Source of the DNA: Beroe forskalii
Lineage: Eukaryota; Ctenophora; Nuda; Beroida; Beroidae
Length of the DNA stretch: 64,000 bases
Direction: 5' to 3'
Assembly: GCA_011033025.1 (NCBI GenBank)
Contig: WFMF01000180.1
Span: 285,345 to 349,344 of the forward strand
Shown: positions 39,001 through 47,608 of the stretch, in pieces
How the letters are laid out: every line of letters starts with the position of its first letter
Numbering within the stretch: the first letter of the stretch is position 1
The notes under the pieces: generated by a model
The model's database searches: none
What the model was told of the DNA's origin: nothing
The model's input: only the letters and a program-made list of their open reading frames with translations
Position numbers and translations under genes: made by a program

Positions 39001-42000
39001 TGCCCTACTATTGTCATTGTTTTCAAATTATCCGGAGTTATGTTTCCCTCTCTCTTCGCGATTATTCCACGTATATATTCATGTTAAAGTAAATATAACG
39101 GGGAATTATGAACTTTAAGAAGGCCGTAATTCTGACCACCTGCTTTACTCTCTTTAGACAGTAATTATTGAGGCGTGGGCAGAGCCAGGTGTTGACACAG
39201 TGGTCGAGTGTCAATTCCACGTGCACTCCGAAGGCAGTTCAGCGTTAGTAACTCCCTCCTGTGAAATGTGATGCTGACGTCATCCTAATCGCTTATTCGT
39301 CCTGTGCGCGTATTATCAGAGATCAAGCGTCAATTGCACGTGCATTTTGACGCATTTTGGTAAAACATGGCCAAATCATGGAGCATTGTGGCAGCATGAT
39401 CATGGCATCTTCCTCACGACACCTTTCTCTCCGTGATTATAAGTGGCTGCTGATTATTAGATTAAGTATTAGGAATTATTTTCTGCACCTGTTTTAGATG
39501 AATTATACCGGGATTTTTTGCCTGATCTCTTGAATGCGCTGGACCTGCATCAAACCGGCGCTAGACCTGCATTAGAGAAGCACTAGACTGGCACAAGACC
39601 TGCATTAAACCGGCGCTAGACCTGCATTTTACCAGCGCTGCACCTGCGCTTAACCAGCGCTGGACCTGCACTAAACCGGCGCTAGACCTGCATTAGAGTG
39701 GCACAGGACCTGCATTAGACTGGCGCGGGCCCCGCGCTAAACCGGCGCTAAACCTGTACAAAACTGGCGCCAAACCTGCATTAGACCTGCACTAGACTGG
39801 CACAAGACCTGCATTAAACCGGCGTAAGACCTGCATTAGACTGGCGCCAGGACAAAGTGGCAAACGGATCTATGCCCTTTCATATTATTTGCTAAACTAA
39901 AGTATCTGAAGTGTCACTCAAACTCAAAAAAGAACCCGTACAACAAAATGATGCAGACTCTGCAGCTGATGCATTGAGGCCTTCTGTGCTCGCTCGATTC
40001 CCATGCCCAGAAAGTACTGTTAAATGAGTAAATGAGTTCAGTAATAGAGAAAATAGAGATAGTCTGTGCAAAAATTATTTACAAAGGTTTTAGTGTTGGA
40101 ATGTGTTCTAATGGGTCCCATGAAGGTCTCCAAAGAGTGTTAAGGTTCTACCCCTTGAGGAAATTTCAGGAGGGCCACGCCCTTTTTTGACCGTGGGAAA
40201 TTTTGGTGAAAAATCGAAAATCCAAGTTTACATTCATATAAGTCATGTGAGTACTCTAAACCTATGTTTTCTGGGACGGGGAATCGATTCCAAGCATAAT
40301 CTAAGCGCTATCGATCTTTCTTGACCCATTTTCGACCACGCCCATTTTTTGCGTATGGAATTTTTGAGGCCAAAATGCCATTTCTCAATGATTCTCAATA
40401 TATGGCTCTATGTTTTCTGGGACGGGGAATCGATTCCAAGCATCATCTAAGCGCTATCGACCTTTCTTGACCCATTCCTGACCACGCCCACTTTTTGCAT
40501 AAATGAAGTTCTTGAGGCTGAAATGTCATTTCTCGATGATTCACAATATGATATGGCATGTGGGTACTCCAAACCTATTTTTTTCTGGGACGGGGAATCG
40601 ATTCCAAGCATTATCTAAGCGCTATTGACATTTCTTGACCCATTTCTTACCACGCCCACTTTATGCGTACATGGAATTCTTGAGGCCAAAATGTCATAAT
40701 TTTTCGATTATTTACAATGTATGGCTTGTGGGTGCTCTAATCCTATGTTTTTTGGGACGGAGAATCGATCCTTCATACATGATATAAGAGCTATTAACAA
40801 TTTATGCCCAATTTCTGACAACGCCCAGCCATTTTCGATAATTCGACTTTTTAAATGTCATGCAATCTTTTTACTTACTCCTTTCTATCTGGAATCTGGA
40901 TGCTAACAGTTCCACTGTTTTCTCCGTTAACTCTCGAGCGCTGCTGTTGAACTTTTAAAGTTTGAAGAAGCAAGTCTGGACCATCCTAGTCATTGGCCTT
41001 CTTCACTGACCTCATAGAACAATGCCATTTCCATATTTTCATCAAGGCAATTCTGGCGAAACTCTAATCCGGATTCCGCAAACAGTCTGACCGAGTGAAT
41101 GGGTAAGCAAAGGACTCAGTAGGAGTTAGACCAAAATGGTCAGTGAATCTTAATCAAGTAATTTGGTTGCACCAACCTCCCTTCCCGACCCAATTTCTTG
41201 CCGACTGAGAATCCATCTAGCTTTCATCTACTCAAAGGCTTAAAGGTATGGGCCAGAGATATGTGTAGACTACATGACCAGTCGACCATGTATCTAAGGC
41301 ACATGGTCTGACTATGCCTTTGGTCAGTCGTGAATTTCCGACTAAACTGAAGTACTGACTTCCTTAGGTATGGTCGAGTGGTCGACCATACCTAAGTACC
41401 TCGTTAAATTCGAATTTCGGAAGGCCACGAATGAAAAATCCTAGACAGTTTGTATGGCTTAGTTTGACTTAGGTACATGAAACCAGGGTGGAATCTGGTT
41501 CGTCAACAAACTCAAGTTCCCAACTGTGGAATTGAAGTCGAGGTAACTGCATGTAACTTAAACTGTTGCAAGGTACTTCCTATCATTTTATGAGTACTTT
41601 ACTCATCATTAATCATATATACAGACCAAGCCGTCTCTTCAGGCAGAAGGATGTGATTTTGTAGTCTATGAATGTCTGCTTAACTTTAACTGCAAGGTGG
41701 ACACGAAGTTATAGAAGGTGAAGTTGGAGTGTCTCTTTGAATGAGTCACTGATGTTTGTGGTCCTGCTGAGTCATGTGTGTTCTAGTAAGTAGAGGTTCA
41801 CTACAAGTCACGATTCAGCCATGACGTCAGTCTAGCTGGCGATCCTTCTTTTTAAATAGAAATCAGGCCAATGTAAAGGATGGTAGGATGGTCTAAATAC
41901 ATCCGACAGTGGCAGTCGACAATTGAGGATCCAAGATGGGCTTCCAGATAGATGGAAGCATAGTTATGGGTAAGGAGGATGTAGAGAGTAGATATTTGAG

Positions 42001-45000
42001 AAGTATCAGGGTCCAGGACTTGTATCAGTGTATCTGACTGATGGATTAGCTCAGCATGCAGGATGAGTATTCGATTCCAATACTGGTGTTTACTCTCACC
42101 AGATGATCATTTCTCTGATGATGCTGACACAGGGTTCACTCTCGTGTGAAGATTTCTGGACAGAACAACCATAAAGTATGAGTATTCAAGAAGACACCCC
42201 ACATACAAAAAGAAGGGCTGTCAGAAAATTTCTGACAGCCTCTTCTTTTTGTTTGTGGGATGTCTTCTTGAATACTCATACCATTTCTGAGAAATGGGTC
42301 AGAAATGGTCGTCAGAGCTGGGATATTGGGATGACGATTGGGATCGAAATAATCATCGTCATAATATGTCTCTCGAATCATAATCAGAAAATAATATTTC
42401 GCCGGTTTCGGCCTAAATATATTCTATATGCACAATAATTGAATAATGGGCGTGACCTGGAATCGGCTTGGAAATGTTCATGGAAGTAAATAATGAATAT
42501 GAAATAGATTACCCGCCTCACTGCCTCAGGAAAGGTTGGTTTCCGTTCAGATCACCCTCATGTCTTTAGATCAAACCACATGCCTTTTACAACGAGAAAT
42601 GGCATTTTGGCCTCAAGAATTCCATGTACTCGAAGAGTGAGCGTGATCAAAAATGGCCAAAAAAGGTCAATAGCGCTTAGATAATGCTCGGAATCGATTC
42701 CCCGTCCCAGAAAACATGGGTTTAGAGTACCCACAAGCCATGTATTGTGAATTATCGAGAAATCACATTTTGGCCTCACAACTTCCATACACAAAAAAGT
42801 GGGCGTGGTCAGAAATGGGTCAAGAAAGGTCGATAGCACTTAGATTACGCTTGGAATCGATTCCCCATGCCAGAAAACATGAGTTTAGAGTACCCACATG
42901 CCATACATTGTGAATCATCGAGAAATGACATTTTGGCATCAAGAACTTCATGTACGCAAAAAGTGGGCGTGGTCAGAAATGGGTTAAGAAAGGTCGATAG
43001 CGCTTACATAATGCTTGGAATCGATTCCCCGTCCCAGAAAACATAGGTTTAGAGTACCCACAAGCCATATATTGTGAATCATTGAGAAATCGCATTTTGG
43101 CCTCAAAAATTCCATATGCAAAAATGGGCGTGGTCGAAAATGGGTCAAGAAAGATCGATAGCGCTTAGATTATGCTTGGAATCGACTCCCCGTCCCAGAA
43201 AACATAGGTTTAGAGTACCCACATGACTTATATGAATGTAAACTTGGATTTTCGATTTTTCACCAAAATTTCCCACGGTCAAAAAAGGGCGTGGCCCTCC
43301 TGAAATTTCCTCAAGGGGTAGAACCTTAACACTCTTTGGAGACCTTCATGGGACCCATTAGAACACATTCCAACACTAAAACCTTTGTAAATAATTTTTG
43401 CACAGATGTCCCCATTTTTAGCAAATAATGACCTTATACGGCCTCGGCTCCGGCCTTGACGATGCAAACTCGGCCTCGGCCTCGGCTAAGAACCTGAACT
43501 CGGTCGTTTACTGATTTCAACAGAAATTCGAAATTACCAGCTCGAAGTTTACTATTTTCTTCCACGATTTTCCACGACTTGAATTGAAGACTTTTTCAAT
43601 TAATTTACATATTTCAGGTACCTAGCATGAAAAAGAAGTATGATTTTTTAATTTCCTTGAAAATTTGAGCGCAGTTGAAAGAGGTGAAGTCAGAAATTTT
43701 GCGTCTTTACTCTAGAAAGCTAGAAGTTGTGGGAGGCAATACCGGACTTAATTTTCACGGACCTGAAAATCATGGCCATTAGTATCTCGGACAAAATTTT
43801 CACGGCCAAATGGGAAGTAGGACACGAAATCCAAATGGGACTCGAGCCAAATGGGATATGAGGTCCAAACGGGAAGTAGGACACTAGTCACTAGTACTAT
43901 TCCGTTTCATGAGTCATCATTTCATCCAATAATCCTAATCATATCAGTCCTATTCCTCTCTTCCTCATTTAATCTTTCATGATTACTCCACAATCTTTTC
44001 TGCACCCCTGATCTTTTGACCGCCCACCATTTCACCTCTTATCTTTAAACCCTGTTAATCTGTTATCTTAACTTACCACACAACTAACATCATCCCCCTT
44101 CCCCCAGTTCTAGCTACAGCACGAGAGTGGAACGCCCTTTGTATTATAGCAAGAAAAGGAACTATGGAGGAAGTTCGATCAAAGACGACGTACTCTGTGC
44201 TGCTACTACAATCCATAGAGGTGAGCCTATAAGTATTAAGTACCTAATTTATTATTACTTTGAACCATGTCAATCGTATGACAAAATTCCGGTCATATCA
44301 GCCAAAACATTCCTTCTACGTGTATTTATCAAGCATATTATCCATATTTATCATACCATCTCGACATTCATCAAATACTCAAACGATGCAAGCTGCCAGT
44401 ATTACCATGCTAGAAGGCTAGAGTCTGTTTATCGGACATCCTGAGGACCTTTGATCGTCAATGCACATTTACATGTTGGACTGTTGGCTTAAACGCTTTA
44501 TTATACAGTAATCCCAAAACTATTTCAACAATTCTCATATAAGCGACTGCAACAGACTTTGTCGCACTACCATAGCTGCTATGTGTCCAAATGAGCGCCA
44601 GCGCTGATCAGGGCTTCAATAAGTCAGGGCATATTCTTGACATTTATGAGAAGCTGAATCCCTCATAAGCTCATATGCCGGTCTGATTGGAGAGTCAACT
44701 TGTTGTAATTGTAGTATGTGTCAAGCCATAAAATGTCATACGGGGAATGGAGATGTCAGATATTCCTTGGATATGTATTCCACATTCTTTCGAATGATTT
44801 CATAACAGAAACTGCCATGTCAGGCCTGCGTGGTAGATATCTTAAACGATGTTGTGAACGATGGTTCACTTTTCTCTATGATTTCAGTTGCGAACTTGTG
44901 TTTTTCTTCTCGAAGTCGGTTTGAATTATCATCACTAAGTACGTTGGCTCATCTTCAATTCATAGTTCGCTTGATTATTCTGAGAAAAGAAAACTAGGGT

Positions 45001-46433
45001 GTAAATTCCATAAAAATTATGATTTTCTAGGTTTAGAATCCTTGTAAGTGCTGTAAAAACGACACATCCAGATTTGAGATTCCTAAGTTATATTTGCTAC
45101 TATAGAATTTAAAATATTCGCCGTATATGCAGAATATTCATGTCAACGAGTATTATGACACAGGTCATCAAATCACTGCTGCAGGGGAGGCTGTTTTCGA
45201 CACATCGGAATATCTCACAGCTCAGGAAATTAGAACAATTATTGTACAAGCTGAGAGCAGCAAAACTCAAAACTCCGCTTTATCCTGTAGTTGAGGGAGG
45301 AAAATAACGAATTTTATTTTTTGAAGCTCTTAATTAATTATCCGATACCATATTGACGTATTTATAGTAAGTAAATATAGGTAAACGGATGATCCTCTTC
45401 AATGACAGAAGTTTGTGCGCGCTTTGCAGAAGTCCCCAACGCGCGCTACAGTTGAATCGTGTTTTCTGACTACCACGACCATAAGGGCACTATTGGCTTA
45501 CTTCGTACTGTTCTAAGTCATCAGTGCTCTTCGGGTACAAATTCAGCAGTGGCGCGCACTTAAATGTACACCGCAAAGTTCCGAAGTGCGATTATCAACT
45601 TTTCATCAATCATATCATGCTTTTACGCTCAACTCTCCAGCCTTTGGCAATACAAAACTGTGCTGTTCTGAAATTTCCGCTTATAACTATAAGTGTACGC
45701 AATTCTTCTTGTGGAATGTGGAAAATGCCTGCAGTAATAAATCTGGATGCTGAAGCCCATCAATCATAAACTTGCGTATATAAGAATGGATGTATTGTGC
45801 CAATCTTACTCATCTGAAAACTTTTTTTTTCAAATAAAGTTGATTTGAATGAAATTTCATGCTAGCTATAAATGTTTCATTTATAAAATCTCTTTATGCC
45901 GTTTGCGGATGCTTATTGCTACTTCCGGCTCTTGTAGGGAGAGGACAGCTGAAGAGAACACAGCACCCCCACACCAGTGGAATAATTTAGTAAAACTGTA
46001 ACAGTTACTGTCAAGTTAAGGGGGTGTTACGGAAGCACTTGATAAGCCAATTAACCTGTGGAATGTTTCCACTACGTCTTGTGGTGTGTCTCTGTTGACG
46101 GAGAACACGTGTTGTGAAGTGTCGCAGAAGTCACCCTAACGTCAGCTGCCCTCATCAAGTTGGCAGGGGAGTATGACGTCATTATCATGGTTTAGAATGG
46201 TGTGCTACTGACGTACCACTCCCTTCCTTTGAGTGCACCCGACAAGTAAACACGACACGTAGCTTGGTGGAATGCTAAATCATAGCAGACACGCCGCCTC
46301 AGCTCAGGAGCGTTATATTTTACAAAGTTTCTCTACTCCGGTCTGCGTGGATAATTCCTCTATAGTTATAGCCGGGCTGGTGGTGTTGCTACTTCCCCAA
46401 GCATCCTGCGCTGGTCCCATGATAGTATGCTAG
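11378..46433 (+). CDS. Betaglycan/endoglin-like TGF-beta co-receptor (partial, up to eight exons seen)
   Basis: Four exons (11378-11544, 14473-14646, 29897-29994, 30233-30327) join in phase. They read as the second half of the extracellular orphan domain of betaglycan (TGFBR3). EYQIHILETDLNK matches human NEEVHIIELITPN. EIVVVIKPW...TVVLVFHAFKPVTWRV matches LEVVKNLILILKCKKSVNWVI. SSVIRMIESYFGGQRVTSFSGF matches GNLVKWALDNGYSPITSYTMA. Two later exons (about 33540-33602, 39158-39260) resemble the ZP-C subdomain that follows in this family. A weaker pair (44108-44220, 46366-46433) may supply the end. Betaglycan and endoglin are membrane co-receptors that present TGF-beta ligands to the signalling receptors. 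The 5' exons and the ZP-N part were not found. Confidence 0.6.
11521..11636 (+). repeat. Three 41-bp units carrying exon end and 5' splice site
   Basis: Units start at 11521, 11562 and 11603. Each contains ATCC(T/A)AGAAACA(G/A)ACCTC, AATAAG|GTGGGT and TTGCTTTCCAG-like sequence. Each therefore holds a possible donor and a possible acceptor around a 24-nt in-frame block: ILETDLNK, IQETNLNK, ILETDLNK. Only the first unit is needed for the receptor exon. Confidence 0.9.
11545..14472 (+). other. Intron of the betaglycan-like gene
   Basis: No exon supported. The last 370 bp (about 14100-14472) are a strongly pyrimidine-rich tract of AACCCC, CCCTTT and CTCC repeats leading into the acceptor CTCTCACAG. 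Copies of the TGACGTCA module lie at 12589-12629 and 13262-13302. Confidence 0.6.
14473..14646 (+). CDS. Betaglycan-like exon 2 seen (orphan domain)
   Basis: Fifty-eight codons in phase 0 lie between CTCTCACAG and gttagt. Two beta-strand-like hydrophobic stretches, EIVVVIKPW and TVVLVFHAF, precede KPVTWRVYTEHIPL. This is the order seen in human betaglycan (NLILILKCKKSVNWVIKSF). Confidence 0.7.
14706..14889 (+). repeat. About 180-bp dispersed repeat, copy 1
   Basis: It is about 80-90 percent identical by eye to 60018-60190. Shared blocks include TTTCCGGTCGGGGTAT, GGTTCCATGATCTCAGCTGT, TATACCTTCGATAATGAACT, GCACGCCTCGTCCATTATCC and GGCTGTCGCCTCGACC. The ends are imperfectly inverted (GTATACC...GGTATA), which suggests a MITE-like element. 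Confidence 0.75.
18968..18998. repeat. CA microsatellite
   Basis: A (CA)n tract is preceded by CAAACAAACA-type repeats from about 18926. Confidence 0.9.
20302..23751 (+). mobile_element. 3.4 kb non-autonomous element with long internal inverted repeats, copy 1
   Basis: The end TCTGTGCAAAAATTATTTAC at 20334 is repeated inverted at the right end, near 23751. Both flanks hold several ~170-bp tandem units carrying GGGACGGGGAATCGATTCC, TGACCACGCCCACTTTTTG and GAGGCCAAAATG. The centre is unique, with a 106-bp palindrome (21467-21572) and a smaller one (22346-22379). No transposase frame is visible. A second copy lies inverted at 40053-43438. The outer left 32 bp (20302-20333) are shared with the other copy but have no counterpart at this copy's right end. 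Confidence 0.8.
21467..21572. repeat. 106-bp near-perfect palindrome (copy 1)
   Basis: The arms are 53 bp each, from GTATGAGTATTCAAGAAG to CTTCTTGAATACTCATAC, and differ by a one-base shift near AAGAAGAGG. There is essentially no spacer at the AGAAATTTTCT centre. The same palindrome is at 42176-42281. Confidence 0.9.
24590..24860. other. GC-rich island of unknown nature in the intron
   Basis: The composition rises abruptly in an AT-rich intron. Open frames run on both strands (plus 24662-24967, minus 24585-24812). No splice sites, family motifs or tRNA-like boxes were recognised. It could be a fragment of a retroposed sequence. Confidence 0.25.
26490..26725. repeat. CCGAGGCCTCGG motif and AGGCCACTTAAGCCAC minisatellite
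   Basis: CAGTAAACGACCGAGGCC at 26491 is mirrored by CCTCGG...CTCGGTCGTTTACTG near 43440-43505. From 26619, four to five copies of (C)AGGCCACNTAAGCCAC(A/G)AAAAC follow. Confidence 0.6.
28539..28579 (+). repeat. TGACGTCA/TGATAA module, representative copy
   Basis: GTGACGTCATTATCAGGG then TTTAGAATGGTGTTTGATGA. The same about 40-bp module, in either orientation and with mismatches, is seen near 12589, 13262, 17097, 17719, 19199, 19442, 24009, 27067, 29085, 31631, 31955, 33438, 33911, 39245 and 46173. The most conserved parts are the CRE palindrome TGACGTCA next to TGATAA and a distal TGATGACGT. Confidence 0.8.
29897..29994 (+). CDS. Betaglycan-like exon 3 seen (orphan domain)
   Basis: Thirty-two codons in phase 0, then AG before gtcagt. 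It reads SSYPLIIDPSSILSKFPVD and ends DSSSVIR, joining exon 4 in phase. The exon end and donor are duplicated at 30027-30059. Confidence 0.65.
29973..30059 (+). repeat. 33-bp duplication of exon end and donor
   Basis: GAGACAGCTCCTCAGTAATC followed by AGGTCAGTTTAGG occurs at 29973 and again at 30027. The second copy carries an identical potential 5' splice site 54 bp into the intron. Use of the second donor would retain 54 nt, but the retained intron reads TTT AGG ... and was not confirmed open. Confidence 0.9.
30233..30327 (+). CDS. Betaglycan-like exon 4 seen (end of orphan domain)
   Basis: The acceptor follows a 20-nt T-rich tract. It reads MIESYFGGQRVTSFSGFHEG then SRINWSIGPVT, and leaves phase 1 at gtgagt. 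In human betaglycan, WALDNGYSPITSYTMAPVAN is at the same position and closes the domain. Confidence 0.7.
31126..31248. repeat. GCGCGGCGTA hairpin element, copy 2
   Basis: The arms are about 50 bp: GCGAACTGCAGTTTTTGTGT then GCGCGGCGTAAGTTTGCG on the left, and the inverted match ending AACTGCAGTTCGAACTGC on the right. The loop is about 14 bp. It is the best-preserved hairpin of this family in the window. Confidence 0.8.
32138..32370 (+). repeat. Two direct copies of a ~95-bp unit
   Basis: GTACGGGTGGGTTTATTGGA begins units near 32141 and 32278. Both continue with TATTCCAGGGTTTTTTGCAT and ACATACAGATGTATA. Confidence 0.85.
32374..32674. mobile_element. GC-rich MITE with GGGCNCTGGCAAG ends, copy A
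   Basis: Left end GGGGGCTGGCAAG, inverted right end CTTGGCAGCCCGC. The interior is GC-rich and full of small hairpins such as GGGCCCGAAGGGCCC. A related element lies at 34038-34316. Long open frames on both strands are a by-product of GC content. Confidence 0.65.
32850..33335. other. Homopolymer-inflated segment, probable consensus artefact
   Basis: Almost every base is part of a run of four or more identical bases, in the order T, G, A, T, C and so on. Frames through it give only Phe/Lys/Pro/Gly runs. No natural repeat class I know looks like this, so an unpolished long-read consensus is the likeliest cause. Confidence 0.7.
33540..33602 (+). CDS. Putative ZP-C exon of the betaglycan-like gene
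   Basis: It reads GILNVYEGAKFFKNSQMIAK in phase with gtattg, and resembles FNMELYNTDLFLVPSPGVF of the betaglycan ZP-C subdomain (strand, Tyr, then Phe). It joins the next exon in phase 0. There is no AG acceptor within about 80 bases upstream, so the 5' boundary is unresolved and the call is tentative. Confidence 0.4.
34038..34316. mobile_element. GC-rich MITE with GGGCGCTGGCAA ends, copy B
   Basis: Perfect 12-bp terminal inverted repeats GGGCGCTGGCAA / TTGCCAGCGCCC. The interior has three or more hairpins of the type GGCCCGAAGGGCC, one containing GCATCTGCCCGAGCAGATGC. The related copy A lies 1.4 kb upstream. Confidence 0.75.
34672..35560. repeat. Tandem array, about 142-bp unit, seven copies
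   Basis: GATAATTG(G/A)CCAAT recurs near 34683, 34822, 34965, 35109, 35250, 35392 and 35530, a spacing of 138-144 bp. Shared blocks are CAACCGCCTAATGAGATAAT, AAAGTAATTATCG, TATAACTC, GACTTAATTCCAACGGTATC and ATTAACTAGAGCC. The last units are more diverged. Confidence 0.9.
35604..35961. repeat. 85-bp inverted repeat with central spacer, plus TA tract
   Basis: Arms 35604-35691 and 35877-35961 share AACAAAAACAATTGAAAATT and TACCTAAAATAATACGATAA in opposite orientation. A (TA)n run follows at about 35964-35995. Confidence 0.85.
36000..36720. other. Segment with inflated homopolymers
   Basis: There is an excess of runs such as GGGG, CCCC, TTTTT and AAAAA in otherwise ordinary sequence. The same pattern occurs at 37500-38040 and 53380-54420. 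Read-level error is likely, so open frames here should not be trusted. Confidence 0.5.
36961..37080. repeat. CCAAT/ATTGG inverted repeat
   Basis: GACATTGACCAATCAG and CTGATTGGTCAATGTCA face each other, flanked by AGCTTACCCACAGG and CGGGTAAGCT. A related sequence is at 63601-63670. Confidence 0.75.
37500..38040. other. Segment with inflated homopolymers
   Basis: Same base-run excess as 36000-36720. Open frames on both strands here are low-complexity and not credible. Confidence 0.5.
38471..38634. mobile_element. GCGCGGCGTAT MITE, copy 3
   Basis: Terminal inverted repeats ATGCGCGGCGTAT / ATACGCCGCGCAT extend inwards (GACGCGC / GCGCGTC). The interior is about 110 bp with no coding. The ends resemble the hairpins at 3388 and 31126. 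Confidence 0.75.
39158..39260 (+). CDS. Putative ZP-C exon of the betaglycan-like gene
   Basis: A strong acceptor (CTTTACTCTCTTTAG) is followed by TVIIEAWAEPGVDTVVECQF and HVHSEGSSALVTPS, then a T before gtgaaa. It matches human VYVEVSVTKADQDLGFAIQTCFLSPYSNP by strand pattern and the cysteine after the second strand. A Cys would follow if the next exon supplies it. The 3' part overlaps a TGACGTCA module, so the donor is uncertain. Confidence 0.45.
39536..39850. repeat. Degenerate minisatellite GACCTGCATTAAACCGGCGC
   Basis: About fourteen units of 21-23 bp alternate CCTGCATTA, GACTGGCAC and CCGGCGCTA blocks. The units contain GCGC and are diverged. Confidence 0.85.
40053..43438 (-). mobile_element. 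3.4 kb non-autonomous element, copy 2 (inverted relative to copy 1)
   Basis: It matches 20302-23751 in reverse orientation along nearly its whole length, including the central palindrome, the satellite-like ~170-bp units and the unique core. Left end GTCTGTGCAAAAATTATTT at about 40052; right end ...GCACAGATGTCC and on to ACCTTATA at 43438. Differences are mostly single bases and small indels in the repeat flanks, so the two copies are closely related. Confidence 0.85.
42176..42281. repeat. 106-bp near-perfect palindrome (copy 2)
   Basis: Counterpart of 21467-21572 with the same GTATGAGTATTCAAGAAG ends and an AAATTT centre. Confidence 0.9.
44108..44220 (+). CDS. Putative exon near the receptor C-terminus
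   Basis: The acceptor CCCCCTTCCCCCAG and donor gtgagc are both strong. With phase 2 in and phase 1 out it reads SSYSTRVERPLYYSKKRNYG then GSSIKDDVLCAATTIHR, with a dibasic SKKR. A second frame (LATAREWNALCIIARKGTME) is also open, so the frame is not proven. It does not splice in phase to 39260; one more exon would be needed. Confidence 0.4.
44221..46365 (+). other. Intron/unknown
   Basis: AT-rich with no supported exon. A TGACGTCA module lies at 46173-46214. A 53-codon frame starting at ATG 46272 runs into the exon listed next. Confidence 0.4.
46366..46433 (+). CDS. Putative terminal exon with hydrophobic tail
   Basis: Acceptor CCTCTATAG. Joined in phase 1 to 44220 it reads VIAGLVVLLLPQASCAGPMI then VC and TAG (46431-46433). 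About 21 hydrophobic residues immediately before a stop would suit a GPI-anchor signal or a tail anchor rather than the betaglycan transmembrane plus cytoplasmic tail. Support is only splice phase and hydrophobicity. Confidence 0.35.
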
Positions 46434-46483
46434 CTGTTCTCCGAGTAACAGGTCACGTGACCTGTGCTGAATGATGTTGTCAG

Positions 46484-46551
46484 CACCTCTCAGCGCGGCA
46501 TCATCGACCAGTCACTCAAACTAACCTCGCAGCTGCGGAGGGATCGCAACG
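46484..46551 (+). CDS. Possible small exon
   Basis: A GC-rich block lies between GTTGTCAG and gtaatt. One frame reads TSQRGIIDQSLKLTSQLRRD; another, in phase with 44220, reads APLSAASSTSHSN then stop. It could be an alternative receptor end or a 5' exon of the next gene. GGTCACGTGACC, a perfect E-box palindrome, lies 25 bp upstream. Confidence 0.25.
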
Positions 46552-47608
46552 TAATTGCTACACATTTCTCTAAGCCAATGGAACGGAGAAATTCAAAAAA
46601 TGTTATGTCTCCGCTCATATTTTGTTTTGAAATTTTAGCTCGCTGCCATGTTACAGTACTACAGTATGTAATATGGAAAGGGATACGGGTTATATGCGAG
46701 CCACATTTTGTGTTTTACCTATGCTTTACTCATGTTAATTTCATGCGCCACCGAGATTGCAACAACCAACATGTATCATTTTACGTTGGTTGTTCTCTGT
46801 AAGAGGATCTGTGTAAGCAGTCAATGGAGGACAGTCTCCAAGTTGCCAAACACAGTTATTAAACAATTTTTTAAACAATTTGTAATTTGCTTTATTCTAC
46901 ATACATCATTTCAATCACAAACACACACACGCTCAAACCCTGTTGGATCATCAATTGATTTAAGAAAAGTGTGAACATTGGGTTAGAGTTAGGGTTAAGT
47001 ACTTTGTATATAAAATTTTGTGGCATGCCAGGGACGCATGCAAAGAAGAGCTTATAAGAAAAAGAGTTCGTCGCCAGAAGCTTCTGCCACAAGGGTAAAA
47101 GAAAGGGTAGAATCATTTTATCAGTATTCTTATTCTGTTGTGCTGCAGAAAAGGGCATTTTGTGCATATGATCCGGGAAAAATTGAACTATGCCATTTAG
47201 TGTAGTAGCGTTGATGTCCACTGATACAGCTTAAGTCTGAACCCGAGTGTTCACTGTTTGCTTTTTAACTGTGTGATATAGCTTTCTATCAACCAATTAT
47301 AGGATTGCCAATTTTCATCGCTTTCATCAGTTCCATATTTTTGCATATCTAGCAGAAATTTCTTTAATCTAGATCGAATGCAAGAAATTCTCAACTTAGG
47401 AGCATCTTTGGTTTTAAACAAGGAATTCGATGAGGCAATTAAATTCCATAATTTTGGTCCTTGATATGAAAACGTATTTTGGTAGCGGTTAAGTTTGTAG
47501 CTGGGCAAGCTTATTCTATAATTTCTAATGAATTCCATCTTGCTTATGGAAATATTAAGGAGTTCACATAAAAAGGTCGGATTGTTAAGCGTAAGTAGTT
47601 TTGCAATG

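Larger units (their letters stand above)
33603..39157 (+). other. Intron region with MITEs and tandem repeats
   Basis: No exon supported. The contents are itemised separately: MITE copy B, the 142-bp tandem array, an inverted repeat with a TA tract, a CCAAT inverted repeat, a GC hairpin and two segments with inflated homopolymers (36000-36720, 37500-38040). Confidence 0.5.
39851..44107 (+). other. Intron region dominated by inverted element copy 2
   Basis: No exon supported outside the element. Downstream of it, 43440-43510 carries a GGCCTCGGC-rich stretch mirroring that at 26490. Sequence from 43510 to 44107 is unassigned. Confidence 0.5.

Noticed and set aside
44108-44220. Alternative frame LATAREWNALCIIARKGTME as an ankyrin-like piece of SLF1
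   Set aside because: It is upstream of the BRCT exons and separated from them by intergenic transposons; no ankyrin consensus is visible.
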